From assembly GCF_022023855.1 (NCBI RefSeq), contig NZ_CP059452.1:551501-615500 (forward strand): 64,000 nt of DNA, read 5' to 3'. Of the stretch, positions 27,464 through 35,681 are shown in pieces. Below the pieces are notes generated by a model that saw nothing but the letters and a program-made list of their open reading frames with translations, was not told the DNA's origin and searched no databases. Numbering within the stretch: the stretch's first letter is position 1; each line of letters begins with the position of its first letter. The DNA is from Azospirillum brasilense (lineage in GTDB: Bacteria; Pseudomonadota; Alphaproteobacteria; Azospirillales; Azospirillaceae). A program made the translations under genes and the position numbers.

Positions 27464-28693
27464 ATGTCTGACCTGCGCATCGACGGCGACCGCCTGTGGC
27501 GGACCCTGATGGACCTCGCGACGATCGGCGCGACGCCGAAGGGCGGTCTGTGCCGTCTGGCGCTGACCGACCTCGACAAGGAGGGCCGCGACCTCTTCGT
27601 GCGCTGGTGCGAGGAGGCCGGCTGCACCGTGACCGTGGACGAGGTGGGCAACATCTTCGCCCGCCGTCCGGGCCGCAGCCCCGACCGTCCCGCCGTCTGC
27701 ATGGGCAGCCATCTGGACACCCAGCCGACCGGCGGCCGCTTCGACGGCATCTACGGCGTGCTGGCCGGGCTGGAGGTCATCCGCAGCTTCAACGACCAGG
27801 GCATCGAGACGGACGCCCCCATCGACCTGATCGTCTGGACCAACGAGGAGGGCGCGCGCTTCTCCCCGCCGATGCTCGGCTCCGGCGTGGCGATGGGCGT
27901 CTTCACGCTCGACCATGTGCTGGACATCCGCGACACCGACGGCGTCCGCCTGGGCGACGAGCTGGCGCGCATCGGCTACAAAGGCGAGGTCCCGGTCACC
28001 GGCCACGCCATGGGCGCCTATTTCGAGGCGCACATTGAGCAGGGCCCGGTGCTGGAGGCCGAGGACGTCGAGATCGGCGTGGTGACCGGCGCACAGGGCC
28101 AGCGCTGGTACGAGGCGACGGTGACGGGCCGCGAATCCCACGCCGGGCCGACGCCCATGCGCCTGCGCCGCGACGCGCTGGCGGGTGCCGCCGTGATGAT
28201 GGAGGCGGTGGAGGCCATCGCGCTGGAGGTCGGCGGCGACGCCTGCTCGACCATCGGGCGCGTCCAGGTCCACCCGGACTCCCGCAACGTCATTCCCGGC
28301 CGCGTCTGGTTCACCATCGACCTGCGCAACCCCGACCCCGACGCGCTCGCCCGCATGGACGCCCTGCTGCGCGAGCGGCTGGCCGCCATCGCGGACAAGC
28401 GCAGCCTGACGCTGGAACTGACCGACTTCTGGGCCTTCCCGACCACGCCCTTCGCGCCGGAGCTGGTCGGCCATGTCCGCCGTTCGGTGGAGCGGCGCGG
28501 CCTGAGCCACCGCGACATCGTGTCCGGGGCCGGCCATGACGCGGTCTATGTCGCCCGCAAGGTGCCGACGGCGATGATCTTCATCCCCTGCGAGAACGGC
28601 CTCAGCCACAACGAGGCGGAGAACATCAAGCCTGAACACGCCGCGTCCGGCTGCGCGGTGCTGGCCGACGCGGTTCTGGCGACCGCTGGGTAA
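27464..28693 (+). CDS. Zn-dependent hydrolase of the N-carbamoylase/allantoate amidohydrolase family
   Basis: A 409-residue M20-type metallohydrolase. It carries MGSHLDTQPTGGRFDGIYG, IVWTNEEGARFSPPM, AHIEQGPVLEAED and GRESHAGPTPMRLRRDA, which define the hydantoinase/carbamoylase group (N-carbamoyl-L-amino acid hydrolase, beta-ureidopropionase, allantoate amidohydrolase). It removes a carbamoyl or ureido group from a small substrate in the cytosol. This is the second amide-cleaving enzyme in the cluster, consistent with stepwise breakdown of an N-substituted compound. Confidence 0.87.
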   Translation: MSDLRIDGDRLWRTLMDLATIGATPKGGLCRLALTDLDKEGRDLFVRWCEEAGCTVTVDEVGNIFARRPGRSPDRPAVCMGSHLDTQPTGGRFDGIYGVLAGLEVIRSFNDQGIETDAPIDLIVWTNEEGARFSPPMLGSGVAMGVFTLDHVLDIRDTDGVRLGDELARIGYKGEVPVTGHAMGAYFEAHIEQGPVLEAEDVEIGVVTGAQGQRWYEATVTGRESHAGPTPMRLRRDALAGAAVMMEAVEAIALEVGGDACSTIGRVQVHPDSRNVIPGRVWFTIDLRNPDPDALARMDALLRERLAAIADKRSLTLELTDFWAFPTTPFAPELVGHVRRSVERRGLSHRDIVSGAGHDAVYVARKVPTAMIFIPCENGLSHNEAENIKPEHAASGCAVLADAVLATAG

Positions 28694-28703
28694 AGCACAA
28701 TTC

Positions 28704-28728
28704 TCCCTCTCCCCTCTGGGGGGAGGGA
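28704..28728. repeat. GC-rich intergenic palindromic element
   Basis: TCCCTCTCCCC pairing with GGGGGGAGGGA (one T-G wobble) around a 3-base loop, in the gap between the carbamoylase-type and deacetylase-type genes. It belongs to the same hairpin family as 22864, 31373, 32389 and 52674. Confidence 0.55.
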
Positions 28729-28753
28729 ATCCATTCACTCCGGGAGCCTGTCC

Positions 28754-29815
28754 ATGCGCTACGTCTTTGCCGAGGCCCAGTTGCGCCATCGTCCGCCGAC
28801 CTTCCTGGTGCGCGGCCAGCCGAAGCCCTCGCCGGAAAAGGCGGAACGGGCGGAGGCGCTCGTCGGCTCCCTGCGGGCGCGCGGCGTGACGGTGGAGGAG
28901 CCGCCGTCCTACGGCGCCGGCCCGCGCGCGGCGGTCCATTCCGCCGATTACCTGCGCTTCCTGGAAACCGCCCACGCCCGCTGGTCGGCCCTGCCCGACG
29001 CGTCGGAGGTCATCGTCCCCAACGTCCACCGCAACACCGACATGGCCGAATATCCCACGGGCATCGTCGGTCAGGCCGGCTGGCACATGGCGGACACCGC
29101 CTGCCCGATCGGCGCCGGAACCTGGGAGGCGGTCTGCGGCGGCGCCGACACGGCGGTCCACGCGGCGCTGATGGTGGCGAGCGGGCAAGAGCGCGCGGCC
29201 TACGCCCTGTGCCGCCCGCCGGGGCACCACGCGTCCCGCGACATGGCCGGGGGCTTCTGCTACATCAACAACGCCGCCGTCGCCGCCCAGGCGATGCTGC
29301 CGGTGCTGGCCCAGCAGGGCCGCGCGCCGCGCGTCGCCGTCTTCGACGTGGACGTCCATCACGGCAACGGCACGCAGGCGATCTTCTACGAGCGCGACGA
29401 CGTGCTGGTCGTGTCGATCCACGGCGATCCCAACAACTTCTACCCCTGGTTTGCCGGCTACGCGCACGAGCGCGGCAAGGGCCGCGGGCTCGGCAGCAAC
29501 CTGAACATCCCCCTGCCCATGGGCACCGAGGAGTCCACCTTCCTCGACGCGGTGGACGGGGCGCTGACCCACATCGCCGCCTTCGGGCCGGAGGCGCTGG
29601 TGCTGTCGCTGGGCTTCGACACCTACGTCGGCGACCCGCTGGCCTTCTTCAAAGTGACGACGCCGGGCTTCGCCACGCTCGGCCGCAAGATCGCTGGCGC
29701 CGGCTTGCCGACCGTGGTTGTGCAGGAGGGTGGTTACGACTGCGACGCGCTGGCGGTGAATCTTGCCAGCTTCCTGGACGGTTTCGAGGGCGGACTCACG
29801 GAGGCGGCACGATGA
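28754..29815 (+). CDS. Histone deacetylase-like amidohydrolase (acetylpolyamine amidohydrolase type)
   Basis: A 353-residue arginase/deacetylase-fold Zn hydrolase. Catalytic elements are visible: LCRPPGHHASRDMAGGFCYIN (tandem His), FDVDVHHGNGTQAIFY (Zn-binding Asp and His), SIHGDP, GFDTYVGDPL (second Zn Asp) and QEGGYD. The length and N-terminus (MRYVFAEAQLRHRPP) fit bacterial acetylpolyamine amidohydrolases better than histone deacetylases. It would remove an acetyl group from an amine in the cytosol. Its stop overlaps the next start (ATGA). Confidence 0.87.
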   Translation: MRYVFAEAQLRHRPPTFLVRGQPKPSPEKAERAEALVGSLRARGVTVEEPPSYGAGPRAAVHSADYLRFLETAHARWSALPDASEVIVPNVHRNTDMAEYPTGIVGQAGWHMADTACPIGAGTWEAVCGGADTAVHAALMVASGQERAAYALCRPPGHHASRDMAGGFCYINNAAVAAQAMLPVLAQQGRAPRVAVFDVDVHHGNGTQAIFYERDDVLVVSIHGDPNNFYPWFAGYAHERGKGRGLGSNLNIPLPMGTEESTFLDAVDGALTHIAAFGPEALVLSLGFDTYVGDPLAFFKVTTPGFATLGRKIAGAGLPTVVVQEGGYDCDALAVNLASFLDGFEGGLTEAAR

Positions 29816-31359
29816 TCGGCGCGGAAATTCTGGTCCGGACGCTGGTGGCGAACGGCGTCGACACCTGCTTCGCCAACCCCGGCACGTCGGAGTTGCACGC
29901 GCTGGCCGCCTTCGACAGCATGCCCGGCGCGCGCTGCGTGCCGACGCTGTTCGAAGGGGTGGCGACGGGCGCGGCGGACGGCTACGCCCGCATGACCGAC
30001 CGCCCGGCGGCGACGCTGCTGCATCTCGGGCCGGGGCTGGCGAACGGCTTGGCGAACCTGCACAACGCCCGGCGCGCCTGCGTGCCGATGGTCAACATCG
30101 TCGGCGACCACGCGACGTGGCACCGCGGCGTCGACGCGCCGTTGACCTCCGACGTGGAGGGGCTGGCGAAGCCCATGTCGGCCTGGGTGCGCACGGTGCC
30201 GGACGCCGCCTCGGTCGCCGCCGACACGGCGGAGGCCATCCGCGCCGCTCTGACCCCGCCCTGCGGCGTCTCGACTCTGATCCTGCCGTCGGACTCCTCC
30301 TGGGACGACACGGCGGCGGCGGAGCCGATCGTCGTGGAGCCGCCGACCCCCACCGCCCCGGACGCCGACGCCCTGCGCGCCGCCGCCGACGCCCTGCGCG
30401 GCGGGGAGCGGGTGGTCGTTCTGCTGAACGGCCGCGCCACGCGGGCGGAGGGGCTGGCCCTGGCCGGGCAGATCGCCGCCGCGACCGGCGCCAAACTCTA
30501 CGCTCACACCGGTGCCACCCGCATCGAGCGCGGGGCGGGCCGCGTGACGGTGGAGCGCTTCCCCTACCCCATTGACCTCGGCATTGCCGCGCTGGCCGGG
30601 GCGAAGCACGTCGTCCTGATCGGCTCGGGCGAGCCGGTCGGCTTCTTCGGCTACCCGGACAAGCCCAGCCGGCTGGCGCCGGAGGATTGCCGCATCCACA
30701 ACGTCGCCCCGCCGGGCAGCGACGCCCTGGCCGCCCTGCGCTGGCTGGTCGAGGCGATGGGCGCCGCCGGGACGCCCGTTCCGGTGCAGCCGCTCGCCCT
30801 GCCCGAAACGGCGACCGGCGCTCTTACCGCCGACAGCGTCGGGCAGTCGCTGGCGGCCCTGCTGCCGGAAGGCGCCATCGTGGTGGACGAGGGGATTTCC
30901 TCCAGCCCCATGGTCTACACGGCCTGCGCCGGGGCGCGCCCGCACGACTGGCTGACCATCACCGGCGGGGCCATCGGCATCGGCATGCCGCTGGCGCTCG
31001 GTGCGGCCATCGCCTGCCCCGACCGCAAGGTGGTGACCGTCCAGGCGGACGGCAGCGGCATGTACACGCTCCAGGCCCTGTGGAGCCAGGCACGCGAGCA
31101 GGCCGACGTGGTGACCATCATCTTCGCCAACCGCCGCTACGGCATCCTGCAATGGGAGCTGGGCAACCTCGGCTTCCGAGACATGGGTCCGAACGCCCGC
31201 AACTGCACGGAACTGGGCCGCCCGGACCTCGACTGGGTGGCACTCGCCCGCGGCATGGGAGTTGAGGGCGGACAGGCCACCGACGCAGAGAGCTTCAACC
31301 GCCTGCTGACAGCCGCCTTCGCCCGCAAGGGCCCTTTCCTGATCGAAGCGGTGATTTGA
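29812..31359 (+). CDS. Thiamine diphosphate-dependent enzyme (acetolactate synthase-like)
   Basis: A 515-residue protein with the three ThDP-enzyme domains. The N-terminal pyrimidine-binding domain has the conserved Glu in TLFEGVATGAADGYAR; the C-terminal domain has VQADGSGMYTLQALWSQ and later FANRRYG, the diphosphate/Mg site, with ADG in place of the usual GDG. Its size resembles benzoylformate decarboxylase and small acetolactate synthase homologues. It probably decarboxylates a 2-keto acid in this pathway. The start overlaps the previous stop (ATGA); an upstream open extension lies within the deacetylase gene. The substrate is unknown. Confidence 0.84.
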   Translation: MIGAEILVRTLVANGVDTCFANPGTSELHALAAFDSMPGARCVPTLFEGVATGAADGYARMTDRPAATLLHLGPGLANGLANLHNARRACVPMVNIVGDHATWHRGVDAPLTSDVEGLAKPMSAWVRTVPDAASVAADTAEAIRAALTPPCGVSTLILPSDSSWDDTAAAEPIVVEPPTPTAPDADALRAAADALRGGERVVVLLNGRATRAEGLALAGQIAAATGAKLYAHTGATRIERGAGRVTVERFPYPIDLGIAALAGAKHVVLIGSGEPVGFFGYPDKPSRLAPEDCRIHNVAPPGSDALAALRWLVEAMGAAGTPVPVQPLALPETATGALTADSVGQSLAALLPEGAIVVDEGISSSPMVYTACAGARPHDWLTITGGAIGIGMPLALGAAIACPDRKVVTVQADGSGMYTLQALWSQAREQADVVTIIFANRRYGILQWELGNLGFRDMGPNARNCTELGRPDLDWVALARGMGVEGGQATDAESFNRLLTAAFARKGPFLIEAVI

Positions 31360-31372
31360 CGAACAACAACAT

Positions 31373-31399
31373 TCCCTCGCCCCCTCAAGGGGCGAGGGA
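31373..31399. repeat. GC-rich intergenic palindromic element
   Basis: A perfect 11-bp stem, TCCCTCGCCCC with GGGGCGAGGGA, with a 5-base loop, just ahead of the beta-keto acid cleavage enzyme ribosome site. It is a member of the hairpin family found in other gaps of the cluster. Confidence 0.6.
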
Positions 31400-31415
31400 G
31401 ATAAGGGAGGAAACC

Positions 31416-32360
31416 ATGACCACGCCCAAGAAGAGCGCGCGGAAAGTCATCATCACCTGCGCGGTCACCGGCTCCATCCACACGCCCAGCATGTCGCCGC
31501 ACCTGCCGGTGACTCCGGACCAGATCGCGGCGGAGGCCATCGCCGCGGTGGAGGCCGGGGCGGCCATCGTCCACTTGCACGCCCGCGACCCGGAGACCGG
31601 CCGCCCCACCCAGGACCCGGAGCTGTTCCAACGCTTCCTGCCGCGCATCAAGCAGGCGACGAAGGCCGTGGTGAACATCACAACGGGCGGCAGCGCCGCC
31701 ATGACCGTGGAGGACCGGCTGCGCCCCGCCGCGCAGTTCCAGCCGGAAGTCGCGTCGCTCAACATGGGCTCGATGAATTTCGGTCTGTTCCCCATGCTGA
31801 ACCGCTTCAGCGAATTCCAGCACGATTGGGAGCGCACCTATCTGGAGAACAGCCGCGACCTCGTCTTCAAGAACACCTTCAAGGACATCGAGCACATCCT
31901 GAAGACCTGCTCCGGCAACGGGACGCGCTTTGAGTTCGAATGCTACGACATCTCGCACCTCTACACGCTGGCCCATTTCCTGGACCGCAAGCTGGTGACG
32001 CCGCCGCTGTTCGTGCAGTCGGTGTTCGGCATCCTGGGCGGCATCGGCGCGCATCCGGAGGACGTGATGCACATGAAGCGCACCGCCGACCGGCTGTTCG
32101 GGGACCAGTATGTGTGGTCGGTGCTGGGCGCTGGGCGCAACCAGATGCCCATCGCAACCCAGTCGCTGGCGCTGGGCGGCAATGTGCGCGTCGGGCTGGA
32201 GGACAATCTGTGGGCCGGTCCGGGCCGCCTCGCCACCTCCAACGCCGAGCAGGTCGCCATGGTCCGCAAGCTGATCGAGGGGCTGGCCTTTGAGGTCGCG
32301 ACGCCGGACGAGGCCCGCGCCATGCTGTCGCTGAAGGGTGGCGACGCGGTGAGGTTCTGA
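31416..32360 (+). CDS. Beta-keto acid cleavage enzyme (BKACE, DUF849)
   Basis: A 314-residue TIM-barrel metalloenzyme. IVHLHARDPETGRP provides the metal-binding histidines; NITTGGSAAMT, FECYDISHLY and WSVLGAGRNQMP are family segments. BKACE proteins condense a beta-keto acid with acetyl-CoA to give a CoA ester and acetoacetate, as in lysine fermentation (3-keto-5-aminohexanoate cleavage). The ATG behind GGGAGG was chosen over an upstream in-frame start that falls in the hairpin. The keto acid used here is unknown. Confidence 0.88.
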   Translation: MTTPKKSARKVIITCAVTGSIHTPSMSPHLPVTPDQIAAEAIAAVEAGAAIVHLHARDPETGRPTQDPELFQRFLPRIKQATKAVVNITTGGSAAMTVEDRLRPAAQFQPEVASLNMGSMNFGLFPMLNRFSEFQHDWERTYLENSRDLVFKNTFKDIEHILKTCSGNGTRFEFECYDISHLYTLAHFLDRKLVTPPLFVQSVFGILGGIGAHPEDVMHMKRTADRLFGDQYVWSVLGAGRNQMPIATQSLALGGNVRVGLEDNLWAGPGRLATSNAEQVAMVRKLIEGLAFEVATPDEARAMLSLKGGDAVRF

Positions 32361-32388
32361 TCGGCGTTCCCACAACCATCCCGTTTAA

Positions 32389-32411
32389 CCCTCTCCCCGG
32401 AGGGGAGAGGG
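32389..32411. repeat. GC-rich intergenic palindromic element
   Basis: A perfect 10-bp stem, CCCTCTCCCC with GGGGAGAGGG, loop GGA, between the BKACE and EamA genes. It belongs to the same family as the other GC-rich gap hairpins. Confidence 0.6.
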
Positions 32412-32462
32412 GATTTCAGATGTGAAAGTCGTGCATCCACCCCACACCCGGAATCCCATGCC

Positions 32463-33401
32463 ATGATAAGCCGCGCTCGGGCGCTGGATCTGTCGCTGGT
32501 GGGTCTCATCAGCGTCTGCTGGGGCCTGAACTGGCCCGCCGTCAAGATCATCCTCACCCAGATCCAGCCCTGGACGCTGCGCAGCCTGGGCTTCGCCGTC
32601 GGGGCGGCGGTGCTGTTCGCCTACGCGCGGTCGCGCGGGGAATCGCTGGCCGTGCCGCGCGGACAGCGCTGGCCGCTGGCCGCCGTCGCCCTGCTGAACA
32701 TGGCGGGCTTCAACATCTGCTCCGCCTTCGGGCAGATGAACATGGCGACCTCGGGCGCGGCCATCATCGCCTACACCATGCCGGCCTGGGCGACGCTGCT
32801 GGCGATCCCCATCCTGGGCGAGCGTCCGGGGCCGCGCCAGTGGATGGGGCTGGCCTGCGGGCTGAGCGGGCTGGCCGTCCTGCTCGGCCCCGATCTGCTT
32901 CGGCTGGGCGCCCTGCCGCTCGGCCCCGCCTTCATGCTGACCGGCGCGGTGAGCTGGGCGCTGGGCAATGTCCTGATCAAGCGGACGGCCTGGACCATGG
33001 GGCCGAACGCCATCACCGGCTGGCAGTTCGCCATCTCCCTGCCGATGGTGCTGCCCTTCGCACTGGCGATGGACCCAGCCCCGACGTTGGCGCTGGAGCC
33101 CCGTGTGCTGGTCGCGCTGGTCTTCCACATCCTGGTGGCTATGGTCGGCGGCTACCTGCTGTGGTTCGCCATCGTGCGGCGGCTGAGCGTCGCACAGGCT
33201 TCGGTCAGCTCGCTGATCGTGCCGGTGATCGGCGTTACCGGCGCCATCGTCGTGCTGGGCGAGACGCCGCCGCTGCGCACCTACGCCGCGCTGGCGCTGA
33301 TCCTCTGCGCCGTCCTGCTGGTCGTGATGGTGCGCGACAAGCGGCCCGTGCCAGCCCCGGCGCCGGTCACGGTGGAGCCGCGGGGGGCAGGTTCTCCCTG
33401 A
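32463..33401 (+). CDS. EamA-family (DMT) transporter
   Basis: A 312-residue membrane protein with ten predicted hydrophobic segments in two EamA halves, starting SLVGLISVCWGLNWPAVKIIL and ending in a charged Pro-rich tail. Drug/metabolite superfamily members often export amino acids or metabolites. As last gene of the catabolic cluster it may remove a pathway by-product, but this is inferred from position only. Its 3' end overlaps the convergent LacI gene by 35 bases. Confidence 0.85.
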   Translation: MISRARALDLSLVGLISVCWGLNWPAVKIILTQIQPWTLRSLGFAVGAAVLFAYARSRGESLAVPRGQRWPLAAVALLNMAGFNICSAFGQMNMATSGAAIIAYTMPAWATLLAIPILGERPGPRQWMGLACGLSGLAVLLGPDLLRLGALPLGPAFMLTGAVSWALGNVLIKRTAWTMGPNAITGWQFAISLPMVLPFALAMDPAPTLALEPRVLVALVFHILVAMVGGYLLWFAIVRRLSVAQASVSSLIVPVIGVTGAIVVLGETPPLRTYAALALILCAVLLVVMVRDKRPVPAPAPVTVEPRGAGSP

Positions 33402-34455
33402 AGATGACCTCGATGCGCGGCGGCTCCACGCCGTGCATCGCCTCCCGCCCCGCGCGCAGATTGGCGAAGACGGCGGCGCAGCTCATCAGGGCGCTGCGCG
33501 GGTCCTGGGTGATCACCGCCTCCATCGTTCCGTCGATCAGCAGCGCGCGCGTCTCCGGCGTGAAGCCGTGGCCGATGAAGACGACCTCGCGCTCCCGCCG
33601 CGCCTCCTTCAGCGCGCGGGCCACGCCCTCCGCCCCGCCGCCGATGGTGTAGATGCCGGCGAGGTCGGGGTGGTGGCTGAGCAGCGTCCGCGTCTGCCGG
33701 TAGCTTTTGGCCTCGTCGTCGTGGGCCTCGCGCAGCCCCACCACCTCGATGGCCGGGGCCATCTCCTTCAGGACGTTCAGGAATCCCAGCTCGCGGTCCT
33801 CGTGCGCGCGGTAGCTGAGGCTGCCGGCGATCATCGCGACCTTGCCCGCCCGCCCGCCGAGGAAGCGCGCGAACAGATAGCCCGCCGTCCGACCCGCCGC
33901 CCGGTTGTCGAGACCGACATAGGCGGCCCGGCGACAGTTCTGCACGTCGGAGATCAGCGTCACCGTCGGCACGTTGCGCGCCGCCAGCTCGTTCACCGCC
34001 TCGCGCACCGCCGGATGCTCCAGCGCCATGAAGGCGACCCCGTCGACCTTGCGCCAGTGCTGGAGCAGGCTGCGCGCCAGCAGGTCCGGGTTGAAGCTCT
34101 TGATGAATTCGACCTGCGCGCGGATGCCCAGCGGGGCCAGCGCCGCCTCCGACTGCCGGATCAGCTGGCCGAGCCGCGTCAGGTAGCGGTTCGTCCCGTC
34201 CGGCAGCAGGAAAGCCAGCCGCACCGGCTTCGGCCCCAGCGCCGCGCCGAGGTCCGATTCCGGGATGTAGTCCAGCTCCGCCGCGGCCTTCATCACGCGC
34301 TGCACGGTCGCCGGGCGCACGCCGGGGCGATGGTTCAGCACGCGGTCCACGGTGGCCGTGGAGACGCCGGACAGCCGCGCGATGTCGGCGATCCGCGGCA
34401 GGCCACGGGTGTGTTCGGGGGGCGCGGCGACGGCGTCCGCATCATCCTGCATCAC
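33367..34455 (-). CDS. LacI-family transcriptional regulator
   Basis: A 362-residue LacI/GalR regulator. The N-terminal HTH is RIADIARLSGVSTATVDRVLNHRP followed by the hinge region; the rest is a periplasmic-binding-protein-like sensor domain (VRLAFLLPDGTNRYL, VAFMALEHPAVREA, IYTIGGGAEGVARAL). It is divergent from the TRAP operon at 34587 and should control it in response to a sugar-like effector. It overlaps the end of the EamA gene tail to tail. Confidence 0.9.
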   Translation of the reverse strand: MMQDDADAVAAPPEHTRGLPRIADIARLSGVSTATVDRVLNHRPGVRPATVQRVMKAAAELDYIPESDLGAALGPKPVRLAFLLPDGTNRYLTRLGQLIRQSEAALAPLGIRAQVEFIKSFNPDLLARSLLQHWRKVDGVAFMALEHPAVREAVNELAARNVPTVTLISDVQNCRRAAYVGLDNRAAGRTAGYLFARFLGGRAGKVAMIAGSLSYRAHEDRELGFLNVLKEMAPAIEVVGLREAHDDEAKSYRQTRTLLSHHPDLAGIYTIGGGAEGVARALKEARREREVVFIGHGFTPETRALLIDGTMEAVITQDPRSALMSCAAVFANLRAGREAMHGVEPPRIEVIFRENLPPAAPP

Positions 34456-34491
34456 GGCTCAAAACCCTCCGATCCCATCAAATCACATCAT

Positions 34492-34529
34492 CATTCGCGT
34501 TTGACACCGGCCATTCGCGCACATACCGT
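34492..34529 (+). promoter_or_regulatory. Candidate promoter and repeat motif of the TRAP operon
   Basis: TTGACA at 34501-34506, a 17-base spacer and TACCGT at 34524-34529 form a plausible sigma-70 promoter 57 bases upstream of the binding-protein ATG. The octamer CATTCGCG occurs at 34492-34499 and again at 34512-34519, 20 bases apart and flanking the -35 box, which would suit a regulator bound to one helical face. Direct repeats are not the usual LacI-type palindrome, so the assignment is tentative. Confidence 0.4.
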
Positions 34530-34586
34530 CCAACCAACAATCACCGTCGAACATCAAACTACATCAACGTTTCCTGGGAGGAAAGC

Positions 34587-35642
34587 ATGAACCCGCTCTC
34601 GCGCCGCACGATGCTCAAGGCGTTGGCCGCCACTCCGGCGGCCGGAATGGTTGCCGGGTTGGCCGCGGGGGCCGGCACCGCCACGCTGATCGGCGCGCCG
34701 CGCATCGCCCGCGCCGCCGAGTTCGACTTCAAGTACGGCAACAACCTGCCGCTGACCCACCCGCTGAACGTCCGCTCGCACGAGGCGGCGGAGCGCATCC
34801 GCCGCGAGACGAACGGCCGCGTCGACATCCAGATCTTCCCGAACAACCAGCTCGGCGGCGACACCGACATGCTGTCGCAGGTGCGCAGCGGCGGCATCAC
34901 CTTCTTCACGCCCTCGGCGCTGGTCATCGCCACGCTGGTCCCGGTCGCCGCCATCAACGCCGTGGGCTTCGCCTTCGCCGACTATGGGCAGGTCTGGTCG
35001 GCCATGGACGGCAAGCTGGGCGAGCATGTGCGCGGCGCCATTTCCAAGGTCGGCCTGCACGCCTTCGAGAAGATGTGGGACAACGGCTTCCGCCAGATGA
35101 CCAGCGGGGCCAAGCCGATCCAGACCGCCGCCGACATGGACGGGCTGAAGATCCGCGTGCCGGTCAGCCCGCTCAGCATCGCCATGTTCAAGTCGCTGTC
35201 CGCCGCCCCGGCCAGCCTGCAGTTCTCGGAGGTCTATTCCTCGCTCCAGACGCGCATCGTCGACGCGCAGGAGAACCCGCTGCCGATCATCCAGGTCGCC
35301 AAGCTGTACGAGGTGCAGAAGTACTGCGCCCTGTCCAACCACATCTGGGACGGCTTCTGGTTCATCGCCAACGGGCGCGCGTGGCGCGGCCTGCCCCCCG
35401 ACCTGCAGAAGATCGTCTCCACCGCGATCAACGACGCCGGCGTGCAGCAGCGCGAGGACATCAAGGCGCTGAACCAGTCGGTGCAGGCCGACCTCCAGTC
35501 CAAGGGCCTCGCCTTCAACCAGCCGTCCCCCGACAGCTTCCGCGCCAAGCTCCGCGACAGCGGCTTCTACGGCGAATGGAAGGGCCGCTTCGGCGACGAG
35601 GCCTGGGCGCTGCTGGAAGGCGCCGTCGGCAAGCTCGCCTAA
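34587..35642 (+). CDS. TRAP transporter substrate-binding protein (DctP family)
   Basis: A 351-residue periplasmic solute receptor. The N-terminus has a twin-arginine-like signal (SRRTMLKALAATPAAGM, cleavage after ARA), then the DctP fold: YGNNLPLTHPLNVRSHEAAERI, FPNNQLGGDTDMLSQV and TRIVDAQENPLPII. TRAP receptors bind organic anions, including sugar acids. It starts the operon of a fused TRAP permease, VOC protein, RuBisCO-like protein and acid-sugar kinase, so its ligand is probably the sugar acid degraded by them. The ATG follows GGGAGGAAAG. Confidence 0.92.
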   Translation: MNPLSRRTMLKALAATPAAGMVAGLAAGAGTATLIGAPRIARAAEFDFKYGNNLPLTHPLNVRSHEAAERIRRETNGRVDIQIFPNNQLGGDTDMLSQVRSGGITFFTPSALVIATLVPVAAINAVGFAFADYGQVWSAMDGKLGEHVRGAISKVGLHAFEKMWDNGFRQMTSGAKPIQTAADMDGLKIRVPVSPLSIAMFKSLSAAPASLQFSEVYSSLQTRIVDAQENPLPIIQVAKLYEVQKYCALSNHIWDGFWFIANGRAWRGLPPDLQKIVSTAINDAGVQQREDIKALNQSVQADLQSKGLAFNQPSPDSFRAKLRDSGFYGEWKGRFGDEAWALLEGAVGKLA

Positions 35643-35681
35643 AGAACGGCTGTGGACAACACGGGAAGGGAGGGTGCGGCT

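Noticed and set aside
26525..29572. A 1015-codon minus-strand open frame opposite the ketopantoate reductase-like and hydrolase genes
   Set aside because: It crosses three well-supported plus-strand genes and has a low-complexity Arg/Gly/His/Asp-rich translation with no motif, as expected for complementary reading of high-GC genes.
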